Shown here: piece after piece, positions 7,671 through 16,417 of the stretch
How positions within the stretch are numbered: position 1 is the stretch's first letter
Layout: each line of letters begins with the position of its first letter
NCBI GenBank assembly: GCA_009841115.1
Contig: VXML01000105.1
Span: forward strand, 1-36,818
DNA length: 36,818 bases
DNA from: Gemmatimonadota bacterium
GTDB lineage: Bacteria; Latescibacterota; UBA2968; UBA8231
Direction: 5' to 3'
The notes under the pieces: generated by a model
Told to the model about the DNA's origin: nothing
Seen by the model: only the letters and a program-made list of their open reading frames with translations
Database searches by the model: none
Program-made: the position numbers and the translations under genes

Positions 7671-9200
7671 CTATTTGAAGTAGAGTAGCCGTCGCGTCTG
7701 CTCCCCGCCGGGATAGCTCAGACGGGTGATATAGACCCCCGACGATAACAAGACCCCGCGCTGATCGCGGGCATCCCACTGGACTTGGTAGGAGCCAGCG
7801 ACTTGGGACTCATCCACCAACGTGCGCACCGGCTGGCCTAGCACATTGTAGATCACCAACCGAACCGGGCCGGGGCTGGACAAGTGGTAGGCTATGTACG
7901 TGGCGCTGTTGAAGGGGTTGGGCACATTAAGTGCCAGCCCACTGGTGCCTAGCGTTGCCTCCACTTCCGTACGGATAAAAGTCGGTATATCCTCGGTTTC
8001 GCTCCCATAAAAACCCGACCCAACGATGATGTTGACTGGAACTACGCTTCCGTCTGCCCTTTGGAACGAACTTGCGAACTCGCGTGCGTAGCCCACCTTG
8101 GGGATGTCGGCGCTGTCGGTGTCGTCAGCGGGATCGTCGAAGTAATACTCTACGAAGCCGCCTTCCGGGTCCCTTTTCGCCGCTTCGATGACCTGAGGCA
8201 GAATGAACTCTCCGGTCACGACATCTCGGACAGTCGCTACCAGAGGTCGTAGCTCGAATCTGTCCGGAAACGCGCCGTGAAACAGGATGACGTTGCTGAC
8301 AGTATCCAAGACGTAGAGGTACACCGAACCGTGTCGCCAAGGCCCGTTCGGATCCCGCAAGGCGATCCTGGCTTTCGAAGAAGCGGAGAAGTCGCCGGTC
8401 TCCTGGAGTGCCAGAAAGTAGTTCCCCGCTTCCGTGACGAAGGTCTTCAGGGTTTCTCTATCTACCACTTCCACGGCGGTAATGGCCGGGTCACCGTAAT
8501 CGATTTCTTCTTCAGCGAGGTGAGTTTCATTGAGATCGAATCCGGAGAGCAATATGATCGGGAGTCGTAAGTTGGCCGACAAATATACGGTGGCATAGCC
8601 GGAGGCACCCGGTATGCCAGGTCGAAAGCCTGTAATAGGGGTGGTCGCATCGAATGCGGCATCCGGTTCTTGCGACAATGTGCTCATGACGGCGGCGAAA
8701 GCCTGGGCGGCGGTAGCGGGATCGGTAGAAGCCAGATTGGCCAGATCGGTTAAGGATACGCCCAGCGCAGAAAGGATCTCTGCATAAATCAAGGGGTTAA
8801 GTAGCCTGCCTGACAATACCATGTCCTTCGAGTGAACGAATATCCTGCCGTCGGGCGTCAGTTGCACGAGGTAGGTGGAACCGGAACGGTAAGCAGACTC
8901 TTCCTGCCTGACGAGACATCCAAAGTATGTCGCTTGTTCCAGTGTCGTTATTACCTGGGTCTGGCTCCTGAATATATCTCTCGCGGCCAGCGCGAATTCC
9001 TGCAGAGTAGCGCTGCCGTTTTCCACCTGTTGCGCCGTCACACCCGGGTCTGGAGGAGGCGTCACGCCGGAAGGGAGCGGGCAGGGTTCATCCGGCTGCG
9101 CCAAGGTGGGGTGCGGCACAAAAAAGGCACCGGCCAGCACGAGCAGGCCGACGACAAGAATCATTCGATTCGGGGTGGGCAATGTTCCAGCTTTCATCAT
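7671..9200 (-). CDS. Secreted protein with Cache-like modules and C-terminal FlgD/T9SS-type sorting domain
   Basis: A 509-residue exported protein. Residues 1-35 form a signal peptide (hydrophobic core MILVVGLLVLAGAFF, cleavage near LAQ-P). Residues 57-225 and 249-400 each look like a Cache ligand-sensor module: a long helix, then a strand pair. The second is clear, with YVLDTVSNVILFHG, then AAKRDPEGGFVEYYFDDP and IPKVGYAREF, the order seen in sCache_2 domains of chemoreceptors. Residues 427-509 are a FlgD-Ig-like C-terminus (NPFNSATYIAYHL, YNVLGQPVRTL, SSGVYITRL), as used for export and surface anchoring. No membrane helix, HAMP, kinase or methyl-accepting output domain is present. The start at 9200 has AGGAG upstream and begins the signal peptide cleanly; upstream in-frame starts were rejected. 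Role: possibly an extracellular ligand binder. Function unknown. Confidence 0.8.
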   Translation of the reverse strand: MMKAGTLPTPNRMILVVGLLVLAGAFFVPHPTLAQPDEPCPLPSGVTPPPDPGVTAQQVENGSATLQEFALAARDIFRSQTQVITTLEQATYFGCLVRQEESAYRSGSTYLVQLTPDGRIFVHSKDMVLSGRLLNPLIYAEILSALGVSLTDLANLASTDPATAAQAFAAVMSTLSQEPDAAFDATTPITGFRPGIPGASGYATVYLSANLRLPIILLSGFDLNETHLAEEEIDYGDPAITAVEVVDRETLKTFVTEAGNYFLALQETGDFSASSKARIALRDPNGPWRHGSVYLYVLDTVSNVILFHGAFPDRFELRPLVATVRDVVTGEFILPQVIEAAKRDPEGGFVEYYFDDPADDTDSADIPKVGYAREFASSFQRADGSVVPVNIIVGSGFYGSETEDIPTFIRTEVEATLGTSGLALNVPNPFNSATYIAYHLSSPGPVRLVIYNVLGQPVRTLVDESQVAGSYQVQWDARDQRGVLLSSGVYITRLSYPGGEQTRRLLYFK

Positions 9201-9365
9201 GAGGAAGGGGTCTCCTTTTCGGAAAGGCAAGATCAATAGAGCTTCTTGTTATTCGACGATAGGTAGTGTAGCCGTTTGAAATCTAGGTGCTTATGCGCTC
9301 TACGATGAGTTCTAAAAGACAGCCCTAAAATTTCTTAATGAAAGTAAGATAAGGATTTTAACGTG

Positions 9366-9383
9366 ATATATCTTATGATATAT
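9366..9383. repeat. Short AT-rich inverted repeat
   Basis: ATATATC, four bases, GATATAT: a perfect seven-base dyad in the AT-rich spacer (9201-9426) between the ABC permease gene and the Cache gene, both on the minus strand. It could be an operator or part of a transcript end, or only AT-rich filler. Nothing else was recognised in this spacer besides the small hairpin at 9414-9428. Confidence 0.25.
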
Positions 9384-9413
9384 AGAGGCTTTTTGGTGAT
9401 TTTTTGCGAAAAC

Positions 9414-9428
9414 GAGCACAACCTGCTC
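9414..9428 (-). terminator. Weak hairpin at the end of the ABC transporter operon
   Basis: On the minus strand GAGCA, five bases, TGCTC, overlapping the permease stop codon (9427-9429) and followed by GTTTTCGC and, further on, an A/T-rich run. The stem is only five pairs, so a rho-independent terminator is possible but weakly supported. Confidence 0.3.
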
Positions 9429-10380
9429 AAGCGCCCGCGGCGCGGGTGCGAACTTGGTCGAGGCCGACGGCCAACAGGAGCACTGCGCCGCGCGTTACAT
9501 CCTGCCAGAAGCTCGACACATCCATCAGCGTCAGCCCGTTGTTGAGAGTGCCGAGCAAGAGCACCGCCAACAAGGTCCCCCACACCGTGCCACGCCCCCC
9601 GAAGAGACTCGTGCCGCCCAGAATGACCGCGGCGATCACCGTCAACAAATGCTGCCCCGCCGCGTCGGGTGCCGCTGCGTAGAGCATGGCCGCGAGGATG
9701 AGGCCGCTGACCGCGCCACTGAGGCCGGAGAGGACGTAGAGGATCATCAGGGTGCGGGCGACCGGGACGCCGACCAGCCGACTGGCCTCGGCATTGCTAC
9801 CTGCGGCATAGACGAAGCGGCCAAAGCGGGTCCGCGCCAAGACCCAGCCGAGCGCGATATAAACCAACAGCATCAGCACCAGCGGCACCGGCAGCCGCAA
9901 AAGCTGGCCGCTGCCGATCCAGTTAAAACCGGGTTCCATCAGTGGCTTAGTCAGCCCGCCGGTCAGGACTAGAGCCAACCCGCCAATGACGCTCATCGTC
10001 CCCAGAGTGGCGATCAGCGAGTTGAGTCCGAGGCGCACAACCAACAAGCCATTGAGCAACCCGATGCCCCCGCCCAGTGCCAGCGCGATGAGACAGGCCG
10101 CGACAATGCCGACGCCCGCAGCGTGAAGCAGCGCGACAACGACCCCGGCCAGCCCGGCGACTGCCGCCACCGATAGATCGAGACCCCCGGCGATAATCAG
10201 CGGCGTCTGCAACGCGCACATCAAGCCGATAAAGGCCATATTGGCCCCAATGCTCACCATATTGTCGAAGGACAAAAACCAAGGTGAGAGGACGCTGAAG
10301 AGCACGGCGACCAAGAGGTAGAATATCAATAATAAGGCGACGCCAGCACCGGGACGGTTCAATAAGGCGGCAATGCTCAT
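9427..10380 (-). CDS. Sugar ABC transporter permease (RbsC/MglC-like)
   Basis: A 317-residue membrane permease of the carbohydrate-uptake CUT2 group, almost wholly hydrophobic with about eight to ten transmembrane segments. Family blocks visible are GGLDLSVAAVAGL near residues 55-67, SLIATLGTMSVIGGLAL, and GRFVYAAGSNAEASRLVGV, the cytoplasmic loop that contacts the ATPase. GGTSLFGGRGTVWGTLLAV near the C-terminus is also standard. The ATG at 10380 overlaps the ATPase stop (ATGA), so translation is coupled; a longer reading frame upstream lies inside the ATPase gene. Only one permease gene is present, as expected for homodimeric CUT2 permeases. Works with the ATPase and binding protein upstream. 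Confidence 0.95.
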   Translation of the reverse strand: MSIAALLNRPGAGVALLLIFYLLVAVLFSVLSPWFLSFDNMVSIGANMAFIGLMCALQTPLIIAGGLDLSVAAVAGLAGVVVALLHAAGVGIVAACLIALALGGGIGLLNGLLVVRLGLNSLIATLGTMSVIGGLALVLTGGLTKPLMEPGFNWIGSGQLLRLPVPLVLMLLVYIALGWVLARTRFGRFVYAAGSNAEASRLVGVPVARTLMILYVLSGLSGAVSGLILAAMLYAAAPDAAGQHLLTVIAAVILGGTSLFGGRGTVWGTLLAVLLLGTLNNGLTLMDVSSFWQDVTRGAVLLLAVGLDQVRTRAAGA

Positions 10381-11888
10381 GGATGGTCTTTCGCGGTCGG
10401 AGTATGGAGTAGGTCGGCCGGAGCCGCGCCGCCGGAAAAGTGGCTGGACACCCGACCTCGGTCGAGCACGATGGAGCGGTCGCAAACCCCAGCGACTTCT
10501 TCGGCGTCGGAGGAAATCAAGAGTACGGCGAGCCCCTGTTGGGTCCACTGTCGGAGCGCCAAGTAGAGCTCGTGGCGAGCGCCCACATCCACGCCTCGGG
10601 TCGGTTCTTCGAGGATGAGCACCTTGAGGCCCTCGACCAGCCAGCGGGCCAAGCAAGCCTTTTGCTGATTGCCGCCCGAGAGCAAGCGCAGCGGCTGGTC
10701 AAGGTGGGCGGCGCGAATTTCCAGGCGGTCGATCCAGCTTTGCGCGTGGCTTACTTCGCGGGGTTTGGACACAGAGAACAAGCGCACGAAGCGGTCGATA
10801 AAGGGCAAGGTGATATTGGCACGGACTCCGAGGTCGGGGACGATGCCCTCGCGCTGGCGTTCAGCGGCCACGAAACCGATGCCAGCGTCGCGGCCTTGGC
10901 GCGGGTCGGTAGGGATATAAGGCGCGCCTTCGAGCGCAATGCGTGCACCGGGCAGCGGCCCCAGCGCCCCGTAAATGGCCCGGCCAAGTTGGTCAATCCC
11001 CGAGCCGAGCAGGCCGAAGACGCCTAAGATCTCGCCGCGGTGGAGCGCAAAGGACACGTCGTCGAGCGCGCCGGGTAGGCTGAGGTTTTCGACCTCCAGC
11101 GCAACCTCGCCAATGCTTGCGCCCCGCGGTGGGTAGAGTTCATCAACAGTGGTGCCGAGCATGGCGTCGAGAACCTCGCGTCGAGAAGCCGTGGCGGTGG
11201 CGAAGTCGCCGGCGTTTAGCCCGTCGCGGAGCACGGTGATGCGGTCGGCGATCTCGAAGACCTCGTCGAGGTAGTGAGAGATGTAGATGATGCCGATCTG
11301 CTGCGCCTTGAGCCGCTCGACCACGGCGAAGAGCGCTTGGACTTCGCGGTCGGCGAGGGAAGCGGTTGGCTCGTCCATGACGATGACCCGCGCTTGGCCA
11401 GCGAGGGCGCGGGCGATCTCGACTAGGCGCTTGTGCGGCGCGGAGAGCTGGTGTACCGGCGCGTCGGGATCGAGGTCGCAGCCGAGCCGGTCGAGTAGTG
11501 ACCGCGCTTTGGTGCGCAACGCCGGGCGATCTACCTGCTTGCCAAGCCACGAGCGTTTGAGCGGCAGGTCGGCGATGAGGATGTTTTCGGCGACCGTGAG
11601 GTCGGGCAGGATCGATACCTCCTGCGGCAAAAAGCGGACGCCGTGGGCGATGGCCTCTTCGGGCCGGTCGTAGCGCACCGCTTGGTCGTCGAGGCGGACG
11701 GTGCCCGCGTCGCGACTGTACACGCCGCAGAGGATTTTCACCAGCGTGGATTTACCCGCCCCATTGGCACCCAGCAGCGCTAAGACCTCTCCGGCGTCTA
11801 AGCGGAGATCGACCTCACGCAAGACTTGGGCGCTGCCGAAGGATTTGCAGATGCCCGCCATCTGTAACAGAGGTGCAGTATGGCTCAT
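10377..11888 (-). CDS. Sugar ABC transporter ATP-binding protein, double ABC domain (RbsA/MglA-like)
   Basis: A 503-residue fused ATPase of the CUT2 type. Domain 1 has Walker A GANGAGKST (40-48), a Q-loop in FLPQEVSIL, a signature of the form LSAPHKRLVEIARAL and Walker B VIVMDEPTAS. Domain 2 has the expected degenerate Walker A (GVFGLLGSG, no lysine), an intact LSGGNQQK signature and LILEEPTRGVDVGA. This asymmetry is normal for RbsA/MglA/XylG proteins. Cytoplasmic, it drives sugar import through the permease encoded immediately downstream. It begins one base after the binding-protein stop codon and ends in a four-base overlap with the permease, so the three genes form one tightly packed operon. 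Confidence 0.96.
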   Translation of the reverse strand: MSHTAPLLQMAGICKSFGSAQVLREVDLRLDAGEVLALLGANGAGKSTLVKILCGVYSRDAGTVRLDDQAVRYDRPEEAIAHGVRFLPQEVSILPDLTVAENILIADLPLKRSWLGKQVDRPALRTKARSLLDRLGCDLDPDAPVHQLSAPHKRLVEIARALAGQARVIVMDEPTASLADREVQALFAVVERLKAQQIGIIYISHYLDEVFEIADRITVLRDGLNAGDFATATASRREVLDAMLGTTVDELYPPRGASIGEVALEVENLSLPGALDDVSFALHRGEILGVFGLLGSGIDQLGRAIYGALGPLPGARIALEGAPYIPTDPRQGRDAGIGFVAAERQREGIVPDLGVRANITLPFIDRFVRLFSVSKPREVSHAQSWIDRLEIRAAHLDQPLRLLSGGNQQKACLARWLVEGLKVLILEEPTRGVDVGARHELYLALRQWTQQGLAVLLISSDAEEVAGVCDRSIVLDRGRVSSHFSGGAAPADLLHTPTAKDHP

Positions 11889-11889
11889 G

Positions 11890-13062
11890 CTAGTGGTCGG
11901 GAATCAACTGCTCGTACCCGGCGAGTTCGGGCTTGCCCTTCAGGGTCGCCAAATGTTCGACAAAGGCTTCCTGCGGGAAGACGTAGTCGAAGCCCGGCTC
12001 GCCTTGGCATTCGTACTCGGGGTAGAATTGACAGATATTGGCCGGGCTAATCATCACGTGGTTGACGGTGACCGCCGGCGGCACGTCGTGCCCAGCTAGG
12101 CGCATCAGGCTCAGCGGAATGAGATAGTTGCCGTAGCGCTCGGGGAAATAGGCGACCGAAGCGATGAAGTTCTCCTCGGCGACCATAGTCTCCAACTCGT
12201 CAGCCCCCTTGCCGACGACCAGCGCGTCTGCGCCGCGTCCCTGCTGCTGCACAGCGCGCAACATGCCAGAAACCGACTGGTCGTTGATCGCGGTGATCAA
12301 GATCGGCGCACCTTGGGGGATGCGGCCGAGCGCATTGCTCATCTGCTGGAAGGAGTACTGCAGCGTGTTCTTGGTGTCGATGCGGATGATGCGCTCGGGT
12401 GGGAAACCGGGCAGTGAGGCGAGAAAACCGGCGATCTGACCTTCCGTGCGCATGGCGGGAATCGCGCCCGACTGCGGCAATTCGCCGACGACGAAGTATC
12501 CCTCCGCGAGCGCCCGGTCGCCAAAGCGCACCTTGGCCGCTTGCGCTAGATAGGAGCCGCCCATAAAGCCCGAGCGGGGGTTGTTGGCACCGAAGTAAGT
12601 GGCACCTGGCATGGGAATGTCGATGGCGACCACGCCGATCTGCTTGCGGTTGAAGTGCTGCATGATCGCCGGGCCAAAGTTGACGTCGGTTTGGAACTCG
12701 ATGCAGAAGTCAACTTGGCGTCGGGCAAAACTCTCGGCGTTGGCTAGGGCAGTCGGCCCGTCGAGCCGGTTGTCGGCGATCAGCAGTTCGATCCCAGCAG
12801 CCTCGGCGTTGCGCTCAATGCTCTTTTCGACCTTGATGCCAAAGCTGATGTCGCGCTGCAGGTTGGCAAAGCCAAAGACTAGGTTCTCGCCATTTTTAGG
12901 GGGCGAATTTTGCGCGGCTTCGGCGGTCATTGCTTGGAGCGTTGCCGGCGGGAGAATCAGGCCGTCGTAAGTCACCGGGTCGAAGCCGTGGAAACCTTCG
13001 CTCGATGCTGAGACTGGGACGAGGAACAGACAGGCGGCGAGAATGAGTCGAATCGAAATCAT
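11890..13062 (-). CDS. Sugar ABC transporter periplasmic substrate-binding protein
   Basis: A 390-residue exported protein of the type I periplasmic binding fold (ribose/galactose-binding, Peripla_BP_4). It starts with a signal peptide (MISIRLILAACLFLVPVSASS), and the start at 13062 was chosen because it begins this peptide; an in-frame start at 13122 falls at the promoter. Fold landmarks are LVFGFANLQRDISFGIKVEKSIE, the ELLIADNRLDG strand, VGVVAIDIPMPGA-type core strands and PILITAINDQSVSGMLRAVQQQG. It is longer than RbsB (about 300 residues), with an N-terminal insert before the first strand and a C-terminal tail. It is the first gene of the ABC operon and determines its specificity, which cannot be read from sequence; the divergent dehydratase operon hints at a sugar, sugar acid or conjugate. 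Confidence 0.9.
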   Translation of the reverse strand: MISIRLILAACLFLVPVSASSEGFHGFDPVTYDGLILPPATLQAMTAEAAQNSPPKNGENLVFGFANLQRDISFGIKVEKSIERNAEAAGIELLIADNRLDGPTALANAESFARRQVDFCIEFQTDVNFGPAIMQHFNRKQIGVVAIDIPMPGATYFGANNPRSGFMGGSYLAQAAKVRFGDRALAEGYFVVGELPQSGAIPAMRTEGQIAGFLASLPGFPPERIIRIDTKNTLQYSFQQMSNALGRIPQGAPILITAINDQSVSGMLRAVQQQGRGADALVVGKGADELETMVAEENFIASVAYFPERYGNYLIPLSLMRLAGHDVPPAVTVNHVMISPANICQFYPEYECQGEPGFDYVFPQEAFVEHLATLKGKPELAGYEQLIPDH

Positions 13063-13092
13063 AGCTGCGCTTTCGTTTGGAAATGGGCTGAG

Positions 13093-13122
13093 AATATACG
13101 GAGCAGCTAGTGGGTGGCTCAA
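13093..13122 (-). promoter_or_regulatory. Candidate sigma-70 promoter of the sugar ABC operon
   Basis: On the minus strand: -35 TTGAGC (13117-13122), an 18-base spacer and -10 TATATT (13093-13098), giving a leader of about 25 bases before the binding-protein ATG. The same -35 hexamer appears in the CoA-transferase promoter at 1816. For the divergent M24 operon a TTGACA at 13196-13201 is present, but without a convincing -10. Confidence 0.5.
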
Positions 13123-13268
13123 GGCGTGGAGCGGTAGCGATTACTTTTCAGGAGCGATGCGGTTGGTTAATATGTCCGTCCCGTCGCCGTTGCGATTGAC
13201 AGAAACCAAGCCGCATACAGCGCCCGCAGCGAAGGGGTACTGGCGGCAGTAACAAAAAGGAAAACACT

Positions 13269-14405
13269 ATGCTGACCAAAGAAGGATGCCGCTCGCGGCA
13301 GCAGCGCCTGTGTGCGCGGCTGGCCGAACTCGACATCGACGCGGCCGTGATCAATCACCCGAAAGAAATCTACTATTTCACCGGAATCATCATCCCCGAG
13401 GAATTCCCCGGCCCGCCAGCGATTTTTTGGCTGGGGGCCGATGGGCAGTCCCTCCTGATCGCGCATACCGACGAAGGCGAGCCGTGCGCCGACGAGTGTT
13501 TCACCTTTTCCCTCAGCGTCGGCGGCACGGTCACGCCCGATTTGCGCGAGGTGATAAGCGGGCTAATCGTCGATACACTGCGCTACAAAAAGCCAGCGGC
13601 TGGTCGCTTGGGTTGGCAGAGCGAGTTTTTGCCGCGCCGCTTGGAACAGGCAATTGAGGAAGGGCTAGGCAAAACGCCCGCATGGGTCGCAATCGATGAT
13701 CTGCTCGCCGACATGCAGGAGATCAAGGACCCCGACGAAATCGAACTGCTGCGCAAGGTAGTGCAGGTCGATCTAGCAGCATACGCCGCGGCAGAAGCAG
13801 TGATGGCCCCAGGCGTCAACGAACTGGAAGTGCTAGCGGCAGCGCAACGAGCAGCGCATCTTGCGGCCGGTGAGAAGGTTTTCCACGACGGCGACTACCA
13901 GTGCGGCGAGTTGGGCGGTTTTGCGCGCAATCGCCCGATCGAGGCCGGGGAAATCTACGTCATCGACGCTTGGTCAGTGTACCGCGGCTATTGGGCGGAT
14001 TTGTGCCGCAGCTTTGCAGTGGGCGAGCCGACTGAAGTGCAGCACTCCGTCTTCGAGCACGTCAAGGGCTTCCACGACCGCGTCGGCGAGTATTTGCGGC
14101 CGGGCAAGGACGGCAGCGAATGCGCAGTGGCCATGGACGCCTACATCCGCGAGCATCCCAAGCTGGCCGACGTCGGCTTGATCCACCACGCCGGGCACAA
14201 CATCGGCCTGCGGGCGCACCAAATGCCCGATCTCAACAAGGAGCGCGGCGGCACCTTGCGCGTGGGCAATGTGGTCTCGGTCGAGCCGGGGGCCTATATC
14301 CCCGAGGCGCGGGCAGGGGTACGGCTGGAAAACATGTACCTGATTACCGAAGACGGCTTGGAGAACTTGTCGCCGTATCCAATGGAATTGGGGGCGCACT
14401 GTTGA
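13269..14405 (+). CDS. M24-family metallopeptidase / creatinase-fold protein (Xaa-Pro peptidase-like)
   Basis: A 378-residue two-domain pita-bread-fold protein. The N-terminal creatinase-like domain covers roughly residues 1-145. The C-terminal catalytic domain keeps all five dinuclear-metal ligands: D233 (VIDAW), D244 (YWADLCR), H310 (HHAGHNIG), E339 (VSVEPG) and E354 (RLENMY). It could therefore be an Xaa-Pro dipeptidase, although the same fold includes creatinase and the DMSP lyase DddP, so the substrate need not be a peptide. RBS AAAAAGGAAA lies just upstream of the ATG. It is first in an operon with a phosphatase (TTGA overlap) and a DgoD-like dehydratase, divergent from a sugar importer. 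That context makes a role in opening a sugar-linked amide or similar conjugate conceivable, but this is inference. Confidence 0.88.
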   Translation: MLTKEGCRSRQQRLCARLAELDIDAAVINHPKEIYYFTGIIIPEEFPGPPAIFWLGADGQSLLIAHTDEGEPCADECFTFSLSVGGTVTPDLREVISGLIVDTLRYKKPAAGRLGWQSEFLPRRLEQAIEEGLGKTPAWVAIDDLLADMQEIKDPDEIELLRKVVQVDLAAYAAAEAVMAPGVNELEVLAAAQRAAHLAAGEKVFHDGDYQCGELGGFARNRPIEAGEIYVIDAWSVYRGYWADLCRSFAVGEPTEVQHSVFEHVKGFHDRVGEYLRPGKDGSECAVAMDAYIREHPKLADVGLIHHAGHNIGLRAHQMPDLNKERGGTLRVGNVVSVEPGAYIPEARAGVRLENMYLITEDGLENLSPYPMELGAHC

Positions 14406-15190
14406 GCGAGGTGCTCGAATTTGCCGAAGACCTCGCCCGGCGCGCCGGAGTGCTAATCGCCCAAGCGCGGGCGGACCGGGCACTGGATCTGAGCTACAAG
14501 GAAGGGACTGAGCTGTTGACGTCGGCCGATCTGCAGGCCGACCAGCTCATCCGCAGCGAGATAGAAAAGACCTTCCCCGACCACTACATCCTCTCCGAAG
14601 AGTCCTCGCCCCACCTTACAGACTCGGCACAACTGCGCGGCCCTTTGTGGGTCATTGACCCGATTGACGGCACCGTCAACTACGCCTATAACCAGCAGCA
14701 AGTAGCCGTGTCCATCGCCTTTGCCGAAGGCGGTCAAGTGCAGGTCGGCGTGGTGCACTGCCCGTTTGTGGGCGAGACCTTTACCGCCCGGCGCGATGCA
14801 GGTGCCTGGCTCAACGACCACGCCATCCGAACCAGCGAATGCAGCGAGCTATCCCGCGCTCTGATCGGCACGGGATTCCCCTACGCTGCCGAAGGCAGAG
14901 TGGCACTAGTAGATCGCTTGCGCCGCGTCCTTGGACACTGCCGCGACATCCGCCGCGTAGGCTCGGCCGCCATTGATCTCTGCTGGGTGGCAATGGGCCG
15001 GCTCGACGGCTTTTACGAGGCGCTCAAGCCCTGGGATTTGGCGGCCGCGGCCCTGATTGCGCGAGAAGCGGGTGCTCGCGTCGGACATTTGCAGCCCGTG
15101 GAGGGCGAGCTACCAGAAGAATTGTACGGCCGCGACTTGGTCGCCGCCGCACCGGGAATCTACGAACAATTGGTCGCGCTGTTGCGCTAA
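14402..15190 (+). CDS. Inositol monophosphatase-family phosphatase
   Basis: A 262-residue Mg2+-dependent phosphatase. Metal-site motifs are present in order: SEESS (E66, E67), WVIDPIDGT (D86 to T91) and PWDLAAAALIA (W211, D212). The start is inferred as TTG at 14402: it overlaps the M24 stop as TTGA, gives the normal family N-terminus, and has a G-rich stretch upstream. A GTG at 14411 is the alternative; longer in-frame extensions run into the M24 gene and were rejected. Family members hydrolyse inositol-1-phosphate, fructose-1,6-bisphosphate, histidinol phosphate or PAP, and the motifs do not separate these. In this operon it may remove phosphate from a sugar intermediate. Confidence 0.9.
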   Translation: MSEVLEFAEDLARRAGVLIAQARADRALDLSYKEGTELLTSADLQADQLIRSEIEKTFPDHYILSEESSPHLTDSAQLRGPLWVIDPIDGTVNYAYNQQQVAVSIAFAEGGQVQVGVVHCPFVGETFTARRDAGAWLNDHAIRTSECSELSRALIGTGFPYAAEGRVALVDRLRRVLGHCRDIRRVGSAAIDLCWVAMGRLDGFYEALKPWDLAAAALIAREAGARVGHLQPVEGELPEELYGRDLVAAAPGIYEQLVALLR

Positions 15191-15206
15191 ACAACGAGGA
15201 GATCCC

Positions 15207-16367
15207 ATGAAAATCAGCGACATCAAAGCCTATCCAACTTGGGTCGGCCACCGCAATCAGCTCATCGTCAAGGTCGAGACCGACGAAGGCATCCACGGCT
15301 GGGGCGAGTCGGGGCTATCGGGACGCGAACTAGCCGTAGTAGGCGCGGTGCGGCACTACCGGGAATTTTTGCTCGGCCGCGACCCGCGCGAAATCGGGCG
15401 GCTCTGGCAAGAGATGTACCGCGGCCAGTACTTTGAAGGCGGGCGGGTGTTGACCGCAGCGATTTCGGCCATCGACATCGCCTTGCACGACGTGGTGGGC
15501 AAGGCCCTCGGCGTGCCGGTCTATCAGCTTTTGGGCGGCAAGCAGCGCGAGTGGGTACCCTGCTTTGCGACGACCGGAGCACCGGATCTAGAGACCTTGG
15601 TCAAAAACTGCAAATTGCTATTGGACAAGGGGTGGGACGTGATTCGCACGGGAATGGCCCAGCGCAAACAGTACGACGACGAGCTGCTGTTCGAGCCGCG
15701 CGAGTCCATCGGCATCACCGCGGCTTGGCTGACTGAAGTGCGCCGTGAAATTGGTCCCGACCCGGTCTTAGGCATTGACTATCACCATCGGCTGACGGTC
15801 GCCGAGAGCGCGTCGTTCTGCCAGAAGATGCCGCCGGGGACGCTCGACTTCCTCGAAGAACCCATCCGCGACGAGTGTCCCGAAGCCTACGAATCACTGC
15901 GCACCATGACCGACGTGCCCTTTGCCATCGGCGAGGAATTTGCCAGCAAGTGGCAGTTTTTGCCCTATCTCGAACGGGGCATCACGCAGTTTGCGCGGAT
16001 CGACGTGTGCAATGTCGGCGGACTGACCGAGTCGATGAAAGTGGCGAGCTTAGCCGAATCCCACTACATCGACCTGATGCCCCACAACCCGCTGGGGCCG
16101 ATCTGCACCGCCGCGACCGTGCATTTAGCGGCGGCCGTGCCCAACTTCTCGTGGCTCGAACACCGCGTGACGCCGACGGAAGCGGGCAAGTTCATGGACG
16201 AAGATTTGTTTCCAGAGCAGTGCGAATTGGTGGGGTCAATGTTAAAGGTCCCCGAGGGGCCGGGATTGGGCGTGGAGTTCAACGAAGAACTGGCCAAGGA
16301 GCAGGAATTCAAGTTTTGGGAAGCGCCGCATTTGCGCCGCCGGGATGGGTCGCATACGAACTGGTAG
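15207..16367 (+). CDS. Mandelate racemase/enolase-superfamily dehydratase, galactonate dehydratase-like
   Basis: A 386-residue enolase-superfamily enzyme. Metal ligands are D191, E217 (LEEPI) and E243 (GEEF). Acid/base histidines are H193 (GIDYHH) and H293 (MPHNPLGPI). The spacing of these five residues equals that of E. coli D-galactonate dehydratase as I recall its numbering (183, 185, 209, 235, 285, a constant shift of 8), so an aldonate dehydration producing a 2-keto-3-deoxy sugar acid is likely. The N-terminal capping domain (GWGESGLSGRE) is intact. Start ATG at 15207 has GAGGAG upstream; a longer frame overlaps the phosphatase gene. No KDPG-type kinase or aldolase is adjacent, so the rest of the pathway must lie elsewhere. 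Confidence 0.92.
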   Translation: MKISDIKAYPTWVGHRNQLIVKVETDEGIHGWGESGLSGRELAVVGAVRHYREFLLGRDPREIGRLWQEMYRGQYFEGGRVLTAAISAIDIALHDVVGKALGVPVYQLLGGKQREWVPCFATTGAPDLETLVKNCKLLLDKGWDVIRTGMAQRKQYDDELLFEPRESIGITAAWLTEVRREIGPDPVLGIDYHHRLTVAESASFCQKMPPGTLDFLEEPIRDECPEAYESLRTMTDVPFAIGEEFASKWQFLPYLERGITQFARIDVCNVGGLTESMKVASLAESHYIDLMPHNPLGPICTAATVHLAAAVPNFSWLEHRVTPTEAGKFMDEDLFPEQCELVGSMLKVPEGPGLGVEFNEELAKEQEFKFWEAPHLRRRDGSHTNW

Positions 16368-16417
16368 CTCGTATTTTCTTCTTTATGTTTTAGCATGGCA
16401 ACTAAAGGAGCGATACC

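Noticed and set aside
13269..14405. Naming the M24 protein as the DMSP lyase DddP
   Set aside because: Same fold, and tempting beside a possible sulfonate pathway, but I saw no DddP-specific feature and the operon is sugar-related.
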